A stretch of DNA of 6,768 nt, from contig CAMIGT010000071.1 in assembly GCA_946221975.1 (NCBI GenBank), positions 1 to 6,768 on the forward strand. Reading direction: 5' to 3'. The position numbers were made by a program, and so were the translations under genes. Positions 6,399 through 6,768 of the stretch are shown here, one piece after another. Each line of letters opens with the position of its first letter. Positions within the stretch are counted from its first letter, which is position 1. The notes beneath the pieces are model-generated. The model was not told the origin of the DNA. It worked only from the letters and a program-made list of their open reading frames with translations, and ran no database searches. This DNA is from an uncultured Blastococcus sp. (GTDB lineage Bacteria > Actinomycetota > Actinomycetes > Mycobacteriales > Antricoccaceae).

Positions 6399-6725
6399 GT
6401 GGCAAACAAGGATTCTGGCCTGCCGATCATGATGTTGCACGACCGTCTGCTGGTGAAGCTCAGCAGCGAGGACGGTGACCGGAAGTCGTCCGGTGGCATC
6501 CTGATCCCAGCGACCGCGAAGGTCGCCCGGCGGCTGCGCTGGGGCGAGGTGCTCGGGGCGGGCCCTTCGGTGCGCAACGTCAAGGTTGGCGACCAGGTGC
6601 TCTTCGGCGAGGACGAGGACGCTGAGGTGGAGATCAACGCCGAGAGCTACACGATCATGCGCGAGCGTGACGTGCACGCCGTCGCCGCCGAGCGGGTCGA
6701 GGTCTCTACCGGGCTCTATCTGTAG
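6399..6725 (+). CDS. GroES-like co-chaperonin, stand-alone
   Basis: The 108-residue product has the Cpn10 fold: PIMMLHDRLLVK at 9-20 (first strand, classic HDR-type motif), a mobile-loop region with SSGGILIP at 30-37 keeping a hydrophobic ILI tripeptide as used to bind GroEL, WGEVLGAGP at 48-56, VKVGDQVLFGEDEDAEVEI at 61-79, and a C-terminal RERDVHAVAAE (88-98) ending in STGLYL. It differs from standard GroES in the Arg-rich KVARRLRW (41-48) after the mobile loop and in the added tail. From memory, proteins of this kind occur as a second GroES-like family in many Actinobacteria, apart from the groES-groEL operon. No groEL lies in the remaining 43 bases. GTG is preferred as start because of the hexamer at 6387 and because the protein then begins MANKDSGLP; ATG 6381 would add MTYRGR. 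Partner and client are unknown; no symbol is given since the main groES is probably elsewhere. Confidence 0.88.
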   Translation: MANKDSGLPIMMLHDRLLVKLSSEDGDRKSSGGILIPATAKVARRLRWGEVLGAGPSVRNVKVGDQVLFGEDEDAEVEINAESYTIMRERDVHAVAAERVEVSTGLYL

Positions 6726-6768
6726 TACGCCGTACCCGCAAGACAGACGACGCGGGGCGTGGGTCCGA

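Noticed and set aside
6726..6768. Short inverted repeats after the groES-like gene (GTAC pair, ACGC/GCGT)
   Set aside because: Only 4-base arms in GC-rich sequence, expected by chance; the tail is too short to interpret.

Overview
The window is GC-rich DNA (GC and third-position GC clearly high) with densely packed genes, all on the + strand. The closest resemblances I can recall are to Actinomycetota proteins (ACT-domain malic enzyme, an LldD2-like lactate dehydrogenase, PheA followed by a histidine phosphatase as in mycobacteria). Start sites with a -10 hexamer just upstream and no leader also fit an actinobacterium. I cannot name the genus. Eight protein genes are supported. There are no tRNA or rRNA genes, CRISPR arrays or insertion sequences, and no gene-free stretch above 121 bases.

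Layout. Unit 1 (1-3399) is a tightly coupled operon: an NAD-type malic enzyme cut by the left edge, two small two-helix membrane proteins that look like diverged tandem duplicates, and a D-2-hydroxyacid dehydrogenase. Neighbouring genes overlap by 1, 4 and 1 bases. Unit 2 (3424-5000) is pheA (prephenate dehydratase) overlapping by 4 bases a histidine-phosphatase gene. A 121-base gap (5001-5121) then carries direct and inverted repeats. Unit 3 (5122-6360) is an FMN-dependent L-lactate dehydrogenase. Unit 4 (6399-6725) is a short GroES-like chaperonin with no groEL beside it. The last 43 bases hold nothing I can identify.

Working together. Several enzymes sit around pyruvate and 2-oxoacids: malate to pyruvate, lactate to pyruvate, a 2-oxoacid/2-hydroxyacid reductase, and prephenate to phenylpyruvate. 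This may be a loose metabolic neighbourhood, but only the operon couplings are directly visible.

Most notable: (a) three successive transcription units (pheA, lldD, groES-like) each have a TANNNT hexamer exactly 6 bases before the start codon, predicting leaderless mRNAs; (b) the pair of paralogous membrane proteins of unknown function locked between two redox enzymes; (c) an altered residue run right after the LldD catalytic motif; (d) a palindromic intergenic repeat. I see no clear defence system or mobile element; most of the window is ordinary actinobacterial core metabolism.
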